Below the pieces are notes generated by a model. That model saw nothing but the letters and a program-made list of their open reading frames with translations. It was not told the DNA's origin and did not search any database. A stretch of DNA of 10,837 bases from an uncultured Collinsella sp. (GTDB lineage: Bacteria; Actinomycetota; Coriobacteriia; Coriobacteriales; Coriobacteriaceae), in NCBI GenBank assembly GCA_900547125.1, contig URFU01000077.1, forward strand, positions 1 through 10,837. The letters are read 5' to 3'. Positions 1 through 7,038 of this stretch are shown here, piece after piece. Positions within the stretch are counted from its first letter, which is position 1. Each line of letters begins with the position of its first letter. The position numbers and the translations under genes were made by a program.

Positions 1-45
1 CTCGACTATAGTAACAAAGATTTTCGCCGTGTGCTAGAGAAATTT

Positions 46-942
46 TTATTTCTTTGGCGCGTCGATTTGAACCGTGTTGGGAATAAGCTCAGTCGCGCAG
101 GCCCACCAGCCATTTTGCTGGGCAGCTCCCGCAAGATGGACTGCTGCAGCGACGGTATCGCAGATGGCAAACGAGCAGGCACCCGAACCGCACACGTCCA
201 CGGCAACGGTTCCCTCCTGTGCGCGCAGCCAGTCGAGAACCGCCTGGATCCGCGGCTCCATCTGCGCGGATATGACGCCCAGATTGTTATGAACGAGCGC
301 ATATGCCGCCTCGGCATCGCCGGCGCGTAAGACAGAAGCAATCGCATCGGGTTTTTCCGCGGGCACCGGGTTCTCATCAAATCGTCGATACGCTTCAACC
401 GTTGAAACGCTCGTCTCGTGCGGTTTGACCAATACGACAGGTGTCGCCGGAAGCACAGGATACTCAGTGGCCAGCACATCTCCCCCGCCGACGTAGAATG
501 CGGGACTCGTGTGCAAAAAGAACGGCACGTCGGCGCCGATACCGCGAGCGATGTCATCGAGCGCGGGGTCGGCGCGGTCGATACCCCACAGCTCGGCCAA
601 GGCAACGATGACCGCAGCGGCATCCGTCGAGGGGCCTCCCAGGCCGGCGCACAGCGGGATACGCTTTTCGATCGTCACGCACACGTTAGCATCGCGACCG
701 TAACGCTCGGCCATAGCGATTGCCGCCCGATAGGCCGTATTTTTTTGCATGGGAAAATCGGATGCCGGAACCGTCTGGACGGTCAACGCCTGCGCCGGCG
801 TGACCGTCACGGTATCGGCTAGACCGACGGCTGCCATCAGGGAATCGACCCTGTGATAGCCGCGGGCGTCGCGCTCGGTATGAACCCCCAGATAGAGGTT
901 AATCTTTGCCGGCGCGGTAAGGATGAGGGACCGATCGGTCAC
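46..942 (-). CDS. ispE: 4-diphosphocytidyl-2-C-methyl-D-erythritol kinase (IspE), 298 aa
   Basis: Cytoplasmic GHMP-family kinase that phosphorylates the 2-hydroxyl of CDP-methylerythritol with ATP in the non-mevalonate (MEP) isoprenoid pathway. Its products feed the undecaprenyl carrier used for cell-wall synthesis. All three GHMP motifs are visible: PAKINLYLGV at residues 11-20 (substrate-binding Lys13), the glycine-rich ATP loop AGLGGPSTDAAA at 99-110 with the expected catalytic Asp107, and CGSGACSF at 251-258. GADVPFF at 136-142 is also typical of IspE. Length is normal for the family (about 280-300). The start is a GTG at 942, supported by GAGGAG eight bases upstream, inside the last codons of the Veg-family gene. 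Only two bases separate that gene's stop from this GTG, so the two are very likely co-translated. No clear terminator follows the TAA at 48-46. Confident call. Confidence 0.96.
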   Translation of the reverse strand: MTDRSLILTAPAKINLYLGVHTERDARGYHRVDSLMAAVGLADTVTVTPAQALTVQTVPASDFPMQKNTAYRAAIAMAERYGRDANVCVTIEKRIPLCAGLGGPSTDAAAVIVALAELWGIDRADPALDDIARGIGADVPFFLHTSPAFYVGGGDVLATEYPVLPATPVVLVKPHETSVSTVEAYRRFDENPVPAEKPDAIASVLRAGDAEAAYALVHNNLGVISAQMEPRIQAVLDWLRAQEGTVAVDVCGSGACSFAICDTVAAAVHLAGAAQQNGWWACATELIPNTVQIDAPKK

Positions 943-944
943 CG

Positions 945-1241
945 TTAGTGCTCCTCGAGCTGGTTGCCGAGCGGGGTAAAGATATGTTCGCCGCTCTCGG
1001 GGTCGAACAATTCGACCTGGCCGGTAAGGACATCGATGTACTGGTAGGACTGACGCGATTTGCGGCCGCGACGCTCGTCAACCTCAACGATAAAGACAGC
1101 GGGGTGGACGCTCTTGATGGTGCCCATGCGCTCGATGACACGGGTACGGCCCATGTTGGCCTTAACCTTGACGCGATCGCCCACCATATCGGTCAGCTTC
1201 TCGTGGATGTCGTCGACGTGATTGACTTCCATCTCTTCCAT
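945..1241 (-). CDS. veg: Veg family protein, 98 aa
   Basis: Small cytoplasmic protein of the Veg family (first described in Bacillus subtilis and linked there to biofilm matrix gene expression; molecular role still unclear). Recognised from the conserved core: a helix with DDIHEKL near residues 10-16, then VKVKANMGRTRVIERMGTI, a VFIVEVDE strand, and SYQYIDVLTGQVELF. A longer frame opens with TTG at 1265, but the ATG at 1241 is preferred because GGAGG lies eight bases upstream of it and family members are usually about 80-100 residues. The gene has its own predicted promoter (1309-1338) and an unusual small hairpin in its leader (1273-1288). It directly precedes ispE, the same veg/ispE neighbourhood known from Bacillus. 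Family assignment is good; function in this organism is unknown. Confidence 0.87.
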   Translation of the reverse strand: MEEMEVNHVDDIHEKLTDMVGDRVKVKANMGRTRVIERMGTIKSVHPAVFIVEVDERRGRKSRQSYQYIDVLTGQVELFDPESGEHIFTPLGNQLEEH

Positions 1242-1308
1242 GAATAGGGCCTCCAGAGGGTGCAATTCAAAAAGGGGATAATACCCCTAAGATAGACAAA
1301 ACTCTAAT

Positions 1309-1338
1309 ACTATAGCACCCTGCTGCAGCCATACGCAA
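1309..1338 (-). promoter_or_regulatory. Predicted sigma-70 type promoter for veg-ispE
   Basis: On the minus strand a -35 box TTGCGT (1338-1333) and a -10 box TATAGT (1314-1309) are spaced by 18 bases, and TGC directly precedes the -10, giving extended -10 character. The predicted start lies near 1302, leaving a leader of about 60 nt before the veg ATG. The leader contains AGGGG / CCCCT arms (1273-1288, six-base loop). The promoter sits in the only sizeable gap between dtd and veg, so veg-ispE can be transcribed separately from the upstream genes. Confidence 0.6.
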
Positions 1339-1371
1339 GCAGCTAAAAAAGCCCGGTCCCAAATTAACTAC

Positions 1372-1818
1372 TTACAGATTGTCTGTGTCCAGAACGATGG
1401 TGAACGGACCGTCGTTGACCAGGTCGACCTTCATATCGGCGCCAAAGATACCGTGCGCCACATGCTCAACGTCCTGAGCGACGAGTGTCAAAAAGTACTC
1501 GTAAAGTTCGTTAGCGACATCGGGCGCGCCGGCGTCCGTAAACGACGGACGGCGGCCGTGGCGGCAGTCGGCAAACAGCGTGAACTGCGACACCACGAGC
1601 ACCTCGCCGTCGACATCCGCCAGCGCCAAGTTGGTCTTGCCGTTCTCGTCCTCGTTGATACGCAGCCCGCGGAGCTTGCCCCACAGCTTGTCGGCTTCGG
1701 CGCGTGTGTCGCCGTGGCCCACGCCCAGCAGCACCAAGTAGCCGCGTCCAATACGGCCCACGCACTCGCCGTCGACTGTCACGCTGGCGTTGAGCACGCG
1801 CTGCACCACCGCACGCAC
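1372..1818 (-). CDS. dtd: D-aminoacyl-tRNA deacylase (Dtd), 148 aa
   Basis: Hydrolyses D-amino acids (and achiral glycine) mischarged onto tRNA, recycling the tRNA and protecting translation. The two active-site signatures are present: SQFTLFAD at residues 77-84 and NDGPFT at 135-140, which carries the Gly-cis-Pro pair (137-138) that enforces chirality. The family norm here is GPVT, so Phe139 replaces the usual Val. GRRPSF (88-93) is also characteristic. Length is standard (about 145-150). Translation starts at a GTG (1818) three bases after the rdgB stop, with GAGGAG six bases upstream overlapping the end of rdgB, so the two genes are coupled. MurI, which makes D-glutamate, is encoded in the same block. 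No convincing terminator follows. Confidence 0.95.
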   Translation of the reverse strand: MRAVVQRVLNASVTVDGECVGRIGRGYLVLLGVGHGDTRAEADKLWGKLRGLRINEDENGKTNLALADVDGEVLVVSQFTLFADCRHGRRPSFTDAGAPDVANELYEYFLTLVAQDVEHVAHGIFGADMKVDLVNDGPFTIVLDTDNL

Positions 1819-1821
1819 GGT

Positions 1822-2463
1822 CTACTCCTCGCCCGTCAGCTTGGCGGACAGATGCTCGAGCGCATGGAAACGATGGCTGATGGCGTTCTTCTCGTCCGCC
1901 GTGAGCTCGGCCATAGTCTTGCCCGGCGTATCGACCGGCAGGAACAGCGGGTCGTAGCCAAAACCGTGTTCGCCGCGGCCCTCGTGCGCGATAACGCCTT
2001 CGCAGGCGCCCTCGCCATAGGTGACCAGGCCGTCCGTATCGATAAGCGCGACGACGCTCATAAAGCGCGCGGTACGGTCCTCGTCTGCCACGCCTTCCAG
2101 GTTAACGAGAAGTTTGGCGTTGTTGGCGGCATCGTCGCCATGCACGCCCGCATAGCGCGCGCTATACACGCCCGGCTCGCCGTCCAACGCATCGACGACC
2201 AAGCCGGAGTCGTCGGCGATGGCCATAAGACCCGTCTCCTCGACCGCAGCCTGCGCCTTGATGATGGCGTTCTCCAAAAACGTCGTGCCATTTTCCTCGG
2301 GGTCCTCAAAATCGCCCAGCTGGCCGAGCGCCACAAAGCGCACCTCGGGCATGACCTTGCCCAAAATGGCCTCGATCTCGGTGAGCTTATGGGCGTTGCC
2401 GGTTGCCACGACGATAGTCGCCGCCGGGTCGAGGGTATCGATGTCAATCTTCTCAAGTGCCAT
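1822..2463 (-). CDS. rdgB: RdgB/HAM1 family XTP/dITP pyrophosphatase, 213 aa
   Basis: House-cleaning nucleotide pyrophosphatase that converts dITP, ITP and XTP to monophosphates plus pyrophosphate, keeping deaminated purines out of DNA and RNA. Signatures in order: ATGNAHKLTE at residues 20-29 (phosphate-binding), ENAIIKA at 64-70, ADDSGL at 83-88 (metal-binding acidic pair Asp84/Asp85), FGYDPLF at 168-174, and KNAISHR ending at residue 198. Length is near the family norm of about 200, with an extra ~15 residues before the first strand. ATG start at 2463 has GGAG seven bases upstream. Its stop is three bases from the dtd start. A 146-base gap with a strong hairpin separates it from rph, unlike the tighter spacing elsewhere in the block, so a separate promoter in that gap is likely although none is clear. 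Confidence 0.96.
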   Translation of the reverse strand: MALEKIDIDTLDPAATIVVATGNAHKLTEIEAILGKVMPEVRFVALGQLGDFEDPEENGTTFLENAIIKAQAAVEETGLMAIADDSGLVVDALDGEPGVYSARYAGVHGDDAANNAKLLVNLEGVADEDRTARFMSVVALIDTDGLVTYGEGACEGVIAHEGRGEHGFGYDPLFLPVDTPGKTMAELTADEKNAISHRFHALEHLSAKLTGEE

Positions 2464-2574
2464 AGCTGGTCTCCTTTGTCTCTATAGCAATGCCGAGTTG
2501 AGGACGACGAGGACTTCGGCCTCTCTCCCGTCTCAATCAACGGCAGACTTATACTTCGACGTTTTCCCAGATAA

Positions 2575-2611
2575 AACCTGCCAAAATAAACCTGTCCCTT
2601 TTTGGCAGGTT
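2575..2611 (-). terminator. Perfect 12-bp inverted repeat; probable terminator abutting the rph stop
   Basis: AACCTGCCAAAA (2575-2586) and TTTTGGCAGGTT (2600-2611) are exact reverse complements around a 13-base loop. On the minus strand the stem is followed by more T (TTATC), giving a usable T-tail after rph. The repeat includes the rph stop codon (TAA, 2612-2610), which is unusual. Because it is nearly symmetric it could act in both directions, or it could be a dispersed repeat that was inserted here. Confidence 0.65.
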
Positions 2612-3335
2612 AGGCGAGGGCTTGGCGCTGAAGCTCGATGAGCTCGGCAATACCCTTGTCACCCAGGTCGAGCAGGGCGTTGAGACGCTTGCGGTCGAAG
2701 GGCGCCTGCTCGCCGGTACCCTGGAGTTCGATCATCTCACCAGAATCGGTGGCGACGAGGTTCATGTCGACCTCGGCGTGGCTGTCCTCGGAATAATCCA
2801 AGTCGAGCAGGGTGTTGCCGTCGACGACGCCCATGGAAATGGCGGCAACCTGGCCCGTGAGCGGGATGCGCTCGAGTTTGCCCGCCTCGACCCACATGGC
2901 AAGGGCGTCGTGCAGCGCCACCCAGGCGCCGGTAATGCTCGCCGTACGCGTGCCGCCATCGGCCTGGATCACATCGCAGTCGACGGTAACGGTGTACTCG
3001 CCGAGCGCCTTCATATTGACGACGGTACGCAGGCTGCGGCCGATAAGCCGCTCGATCTCCATGGAGCGGCCCTTGCGGTTGGCATGCTCGCGCTTGCAGC
3101 GTTTACCGGTCGAGGCCGGTAGCATCGCATATTCCGCCGTTACCCAGCCGGCCTTGGCGCCCTTGCGCCAACCAGGCACACCCTCCTCGATGGTGGCGGC
3201 GCACAGTACGCGCGTGTCGCCGAACTCAGCCAGGCACGAGCCGTGGGCGTGCTTCATGACGCCGCGGGTGAGCTTAACGGGGCGCAGCTCGTTGACGGCG
3301 CGGCCGTTGGCGCGGTTGACCTGCATGTATTCCAT
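2610..3335 (-). CDS. rph: Ribonuclease PH, 241 aa
   Basis: Phosphate-dependent 3'-5' exoribonuclease that trims the 3' ends of tRNA precursors; active as a hexamer in the cytoplasm. The whole length matches the family: LRPV near the N-terminus, GDTRVLCAA at 39-47, GWVTAEYAMLPAST at 63-76, RLIGRSLR at 96-103, the phosphate-binding region QADGGTRTASITGA at 124-137, LDLDYSED at 177-184 with the expected catalytic acidic residues, and QGTGEQAPF at 205-213. ATG at 3335 is chosen because AGGA lies seven bases upstream; another in-frame ATG three codons on has poorer spacing. The gene follows murI after a 53-base gap. The terminal codon is part of the 12-bp inverted repeat described separately. Confidence 0.97.
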   Translation of the reverse strand: MEYMQVNRANGRAVNELRPVKLTRGVMKHAHGSCLAEFGDTRVLCAATIEEGVPGWRKGAKAGWVTAEYAMLPASTGKRCKREHANRKGRSMEIERLIGRSLRTVVNMKALGEYTVTVDCDVIQADGGTRTASITGAWVALHDALAMWVEAGKLERIPLTGQVAAISMGVVDGNTLLDLDYSEDSHAEVDMNLVATDSGEMIELQGTGEQAPFDRKRLNALLDLGDKGIAELIELQRQALA

Positions 3336-3388
3336 GGAACTATCCTTTCGGCAAAAGATGTGGCGAAGCCTCCGGCGACATTGCGAGC

Positions 3389-4273
3389 CTAACCGAGTTC
3401 GTCGAAATCGACATGCTCGATGCTTTTAAGCGGCTGGCCAAAGATAAAGCTACCCGCCACCGCAAACTCGGCAATGTTGTCAGACGTGGTGGCAAAGCGA
3501 TGCTGTGGCTCGGCGGTATCGCCCGCCAGCTGCTCACGGCGCGTGAGGATATCGGTCAGCTCGCGGGTGGTCTCCTCGGCGGAGCTCACCACGCGCACCC
3601 CGGGTCCTAGCGCATGGCGGATGGGACCCACCAGCAGCGGGAAGTGCGTACAGCCGAGTACCACGGTATCGATGCCACGATCGTGCAGCGGCTCGACTGT
3701 GGCGCCGACCAGCGCGCGAACGGCTGGCGTATCAAAAATATCCTCGTTCTCGCGCCACTGCTCCTGCAGCTGCGCGCCCGAGGCGAGCTCATGCTCGACG
3801 ACCTCGACAAAGCTCGAAGCCGGGCAGCCATACACATCGACACCAGCATCCAAATCCTGGATGGCGCGCGTGTAGGCGCCCGAGCGAATGGTGAGGTTGG
3901 TGGCGAGCACGCCCACGCGACGCGTACGCGTGCTGTTGATGGCAGCACGTGCGCCCGGAGCGATCACGCCGATCACGGGAACGTCAAGCACTTGCTGAGC
4001 CAGACGCAAGGCCGCGGCGGTCGCCGTGTTACAGGCGATGACCATGATCTTAACGTCGTGTCTCGATAGCCAGCGGCCCGCCTGCAGCGCAAACGAGCGA
4101 ACCTCGTCCTCGGTGCGGGTGCCATAAGGGCAGCGCTTAGTGTCACCGAAATAGTAGACGGACTCGTGCGGAAGCGCCGTTGCAATCGCGCGCGCGACCG
4201 TTAAGCCGCCCAGGCCCGAGTCGAACACGCCGATCGGACGCGTGTCCCCGGCCAGATTATCGATATCGGACAT
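3389..4273 (-). CDS. murI: Glutamate racemase (MurI), 294 aa
   Basis: Cofactor-independent racemase converting L-glutamate to the D-glutamate needed for the second position of the peptidoglycan stem peptide. Visible motifs: FDSGLGGLTV at 17-26, YFGDTKRCPYGTR at 41-53, the first catalytic Cys81 in ACNTATAAAL, and the second catalytic Cys208 in GCTHFPLL. The tail (about 247-294) has the usual form ending in a hydrophobic strand and IEHVDFDEL. The frame opens 12 codons earlier at 4309, but that start lacks a binding site. At the ATG at 4273 the preceding GGTGAGG can pair with the 16S rRNA tail, so it is preferred. The gene lies downstream of the HAD gene and upstream of rph, in the same minus-strand block as murE. 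Confidence 0.95.
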   Translation of the reverse strand: MSDIDNLAGDTRPIGVFDSGLGGLTVARAIATALPHESVYYFGDTKRCPYGTRTEDEVRSFALQAGRWLSRHDVKIMVIACNTATAAALRLAQQVLDVPVIGVIAPGARAAINSTRTRRVGVLATNLTIRSGAYTRAIQDLDAGVDVYGCPASSFVEVVEHELASGAQLQEQWRENEDIFDTPAVRALVGATVEPLHDRGIDTVVLGCTHFPLLVGPIRHALGPGVRVVSSAEETTRELTDILTRREQLAGDTAEPQHRFATTSDNIAEFAVAGSFIFGQPLKSIEHVDFDELG

Positions 4274-4324
4274 TACCTCACCAGATTCTCTCTCGAAAAA
4301 TGCGACCATGCGTGATGCGTCGCG

Positions 4325-5236
4325 CTACGAACGGGCCGCGACCAACAGCTCGGCCGTTGCCACCCAACCGTCGACAATCTTGCCGCGCGTAATATAGGCA
4401 TTGTCGCAGGCATCCAAGAACTCCGGGGCACCGGCGCTCGTCAGACCGTTCTCGACCAGGCAGAACATGCCAACATGGTCGGCCATGTAGAAGTCGGACT
4501 CGGAGTCGCCGAGCGCAAGCGTCTCCTCGCGCTCGATCCCCAGGTGCTCGCAGAAGCGCGCAATGGCAACGCCTTTGTTGAGACCCGCCGGATTGATGTT
4601 GAAGGCGCGGCCGTCCTCGACGCGATTAAGCTCGAGCGTCGTCGGCTTGGACAGGTGAGTCAGATGGCCGTTGCAAGCCCAGACCAGACCGCAGCCGGCC
4701 TCGTCCAGGATGGCCTGGACCTCATCGTCGGGCACATCGCCGCGCATGCCGACGGTGACCTCACGGTACTTGTAGCCGGTCGACATGTCGTTGTGGTATT
4801 CGATCTTGTGCGGCCAGCGGGCAAGGATCTTCTCGCACACGCCAGTCTGCTCGATCACCTGGTGCGGCGTGAGACCGCAGGCGGGGTCGTAGGGCATGTC
4901 GCCCGTCAGGTACTCCCAGTCGTTGGCCTTGAGGTCGTACATGACCAGGCCGCCCATCTCGCCGATGTAGGAGTTGAGGCCGAGCACGCGGGCGTCCTCA
5001 TGGATCATGGTGCGATTGCGACCCGAGGTGGGGACCACCTGGATGCCGGCACGAGCGAGCGCGACAACCGCCTCGACAAGCTTGGTCGAGGGATTGCCGT
5101 CGTTATCGCGCAGTACACACGAGCCGGGGGCGAGCATCGTGGCGTCCAGATCGGTAAAGACATACTTGACCTTGGCAAGACGCTCGCGCACCTCGCCCGA
5201 AAGCTCGGCAACGGTCGGCAGGATGTTGTGGGACAT
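4325..5236 (-). CDS. HAD superfamily hydrolase (Cof-like, type IIB cap), 303 aa, substrate unknown
   Basis: Predicted Mg2+-dependent phosphatase. The four HAD motifs are present: FTDLDATML at 27-35 with nucleophile Asp29 and acid/base Asp31; PTSGR at 69-73; Lys211 in GLNKGVAI; and GDSESDFYMAD at 233-243. The region between motifs II and III (about 80-205) is the right size for a type IIB cap, as in Cof, sucrose-phosphatase and mannosyl-phosphoglycerate-phosphatase relatives. It contains many Cys and Trp residues but nothing that fixes the substrate. A GTG two codons upstream is open, but GGAG (5245-5242) is five bases before the ATG at 5236, so that ATG is chosen. Its place between murE and murI, 30 bases after murE, hints at a role near cell-wall metabolism; that is inference only. 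Confidence 0.88.
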   Translation of the reverse strand: MSHNILPTVAELSGEVRERLAKVKYVFTDLDATMLAPGSCVLRDNDGNPSTKLVEAVVALARAGIQVVPTSGRNRTMIHEDARVLGLNSYIGEMGGLVMYDLKANDWEYLTGDMPYDPACGLTPHQVIEQTGVCEKILARWPHKIEYHNDMSTGYKYREVTVGMRGDVPDDEVQAILDEAGCGLVWACNGHLTHLSKPTTLELNRVEDGRAFNINPAGLNKGVAIARFCEHLGIEREETLALGDSESDFYMADHVGMFCLVENGLTSAGAPEFLDACDNAYITRGKIVDGWVATAELLVAARS

Positions 5237-5266
5237 GGTCACTCCGTTTACATAGAAGGGGCTGGT

Positions 5267-6784
5267 CTAGGCGTCGTACGCCGCAAGGGTGCGCTTGAGA
5301 ATCGAACCGTCGCGCTCACAAGGCTCGGGTCCGTTCTTGCGCAGCATACACTCTTCCTCGCCCTTACCGGTCACGATGACCACGGCAGGACGGACAGTTT
5401 CGCGCACGGCAGTCTCGATAGCGGCAACGCGATCAGTCACGATTTGCCAGTTATCATTTCCCTGCGCTTGAACGTTGCGCGCGATCTCGGCGCAGATGTC
5501 CTCGACATCCTCGGGGCCGGGGTCATCCTCGGTAATCACGATTCGGTCGGCATACTTGCCAGCGGCGATGCCCATCGTGGTGCGTCGATCGACACCCTTA
5601 CCGCCCGTAGCGCCAAATACAACCGCCAGCTCGCGCTCGGGATAGTTCTCGCGCAAGTCGCGCAGGAGTGTCTCGAGGCTCATGCCGTTATGTGCAAAAT
5701 CGACGATGCCCAGGATTTTGCCCGATACGGACGGATAGAGCTCCATACGACCGGGAACGAAGACGCCCTCAAAGCCATGGACGATACCCTCTTCGGAAAT
5801 GCCCAGGGCCTCGGCGCAGGCAATAGCGGCAAGCGCGTTGGACACATTGAACTTAACCGGCGTGGGAATCACAATGTCACGCGTAAAACGGGGCGTGCGC
5901 ACCGTTGCCACCACGCCGCAGTCGCCATTGCGAATCGTCAGCGCAAGCACGTCGGCACGCTCGTCGGTCAGGGAGAACGTCACCGTACGTTCGCAACGAG
6001 ATGCCGCCTCGAGCACGCGATCGACCTTATCCATATCGAGATTGACCACGGCAAAACGGCTCTGCAAGAAGATTTTGAGCTTGCTGGCAAAGTAATCCTC
6101 GAGCGTCGGATGCTCAATCGGCGAAATGTGATCCTCGCCGATATTGGTAAAGGCGCCGACTTCAAAGTCAATCTTGCCCGTACGCTCGTATTTGAGGCCC
6201 TGACTCGATGCCTCCATAACCAGCCACGGGGCACCCGCCTCCGCAGCATGTGCGATGCGGGACTGCAGCAGGAAGGATTCGGGGGTCGTCAGCTTGGAAG
6301 GGCCCGTCTCGATGCCGTCGTCGAACTCAATGCCCGTATTAAGAGCGGGTCGATGACAGCCCGTAAGCTTGGCCTCGTTGGCGAGGATGCCGCGCAGATA
6401 AAAGCTGCAGGTCGACTTGCCCTTGGTGCCTGTAAAGGCACAGACCTTCACCTTACCCGACGGGTGCCCATAAAAGGCATCTGCCACCACGGCGAGCGTG
6501 CGACGAATATCGCTCACAATCACCGTGGGAAGATCAACATCGTAATCGACCTCGGAAACGTAGGCCACGGCGCCATCGGCGATTGCCGAAAGCAGGTACT
6601 CGCGCTTAAACGCACGGCCTTTGCAGACAAACAACGTGCCCGGACGCACCTGACGCGAGTCATCAGTCGCAAACTCAATGCGCTGGTCGCACGAAGCGCT
6701 CGGTCTGGAAACAACAAGGTCATCTTCCTCGAGCAACTCTATATAGCGCATCAGAGTTAGCTTCTCTTGTGTCGGACTCGACAT
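5267..6784 (-). CDS. murE: UDP-MurNAc-tripeptide synthetase (MurE), streptococcal/lysine-type, 505 aa
   Basis: Cytoplasmic ATP-dependent ligase adding the third residue (a diamino acid) to UDP-MurNAc-L-Ala-D-Glu. Domains: N-terminal uridine-nucleotide domain with DDSRQVRPGTLF at 41-52; central ATPase with P-loop GTKGKST at 119-125, TTPES at 166-170, and Lys235 in YFASKLKIF, the likely carbamylated Lys; C-terminal domain with VPGRME at 343-348 and DFAHNG at 362-367. The diamino-acid recognition motif, DNPR in meso-DAP enzymes, reads DDPG at 420-423, and SSQGL and DHISPIEHP resemble the L-lysine-adding enzymes of streptococci. Lysine (or ornithine) rather than DAP is therefore likely. The frame is open to 6952, but the ATG at 6784 has GAGAGAGG seven bases upstream and gives the normal length. 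It heads the minus-strand block; no clear promoter was found, only a GATAAT (6866-6861) without a good -35. Confidence 0.92.
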   Translation of the reverse strand: MSSPTQEKLTLMRYIELLEEDDLVVSRPSASCDQRIEFATDDSRQVRPGTLFVCKGRAFKREYLLSAIADGAVAYVSEVDYDVDLPTVIVSDIRRTLAVVADAFYGHPSGKVKVCAFTGTKGKSTCSFYLRGILANEAKLTGCHRPALNTGIEFDDGIETGPSKLTTPESFLLQSRIAHAAEAGAPWLVMEASSQGLKYERTGKIDFEVGAFTNIGEDHISPIEHPTLEDYFASKLKIFLQSRFAVVNLDMDKVDRVLEAASRCERTVTFSLTDERADVLALTIRNGDCGVVATVRTPRFTRDIVIPTPVKFNVSNALAAIACAEALGISEEGIVHGFEGVFVPGRMELYPSVSGKILGIVDFAHNGMSLETLLRDLRENYPERELAVVFGATGGKGVDRRTTMGIAAGKYADRIVITEDDPGPEDVEDICAEIARNVQAQGNDNWQIVTDRVAAIETAVRETVRPAVVIVTGKGEEECMLRKNGPEPCERDGSILKRTLAAYDA

Positions 6785-6945
6785 ACAAAGACCTCTCTCG
6801 CTAAATTCAGCCTTAAAGGGCAGAAGACGTCCCGCGGCAGAAACGATGAAACATTCTGTATTATCAACCATCCTAATATGCCACCTGACCTTGCGCGCAT
6901 CACAGCCTTCTAAAAAATTGCATGGACTGTGCCGTGGTCTAATAA

Positions 6946-7038
6946 ATGGCAACAGTGTTCACCCCGTGTAAAACCAAGGAAATCTGGGTGCTGTTCTTTA
7001 ACATAGCGTTCGCAACCACGTCCCGCCGCTTCGCCTGA
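6946..7038 (+). CDS. Candidate 30-codon leader peptide upstream of asnB
   Basis: An ATG-initiated frame runs from 6946 to a TGA at 7036-7038. The peptide starts MATVFTPCKTKEIW, then is hydrophobic and phenylalanine-rich (VLFFNIAFA), and ends TTSRRFA. It passes through the 5' arm of the terminator at 7014-7058 and stops in the terminator loop, the arrangement expected where translation decides whether the hairpin can form. Against it: there is no convincing ribosome binding site, only one Asn codon (AAC at 7000), and no promoter was identified. A chance frame is quite possible. Confidence 0.25.
   Translation: MATVFTPCKTKEIWVLFFNIAFATTSRRFA
6951..6995 (+). promoter_or_regulatory. Bulged hairpin in the asnB upstream leader
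   Basis: AACAG (6951-6955) pairs with CTGTT (6991-6995) and CACCC (6960-6964) pairs with GGGTG (6986-6990), leaving a four-base TGTT bulge on the left arm and a 21-base loop. It ends 18 bases before the terminator stem. I read it as the upstream element of a leader RNA. It lacks the conserved T-box sequence (GGGTGCTGTTC in place of a GGGTGGNACC core), so I do not call it a T-box. Confidence 0.35.

Noticed and set aside
5..10. TATAGT -10-like box on the minus strand just after ispE.
   Set aside because: No -35 match at 16-18 bases, and the downstream gene it would serve is outside the window.
1341..1362. Terminator after dtd (GGGACCGGGC followed by TTTTTT on the minus strand).
   Set aside because: Only one arm is present; no complementary left arm was found upstream, so it cannot form a terminator stem.
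1453..2487. A 344-codon plus-strand frame opposite dtd and rdgB.
   Set aside because: Shadow of the two minus-strand genes, whose motifs and ribosome sites are clear; composition is typical of antisense GC-rich sequence.
2464..2500. Promoter for rdgB with -10 TATAGA (about 2485-2480, minus strand, preceded by TGC).
   Set aside because: It lies so close to the start codon that the transcript would begin at or inside the ribosome binding site, and there is no -35 match.
4475..6760. A 761-codon open frame on the plus strand opposite the HAD gene and murE.
   Set aside because: It is antisense to two genes with complete catalytic motifs, spans their intergenic gap, and shows no recognisable motif. 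Long antisense frames are common in GC-rich genes because stop codons are rare there.
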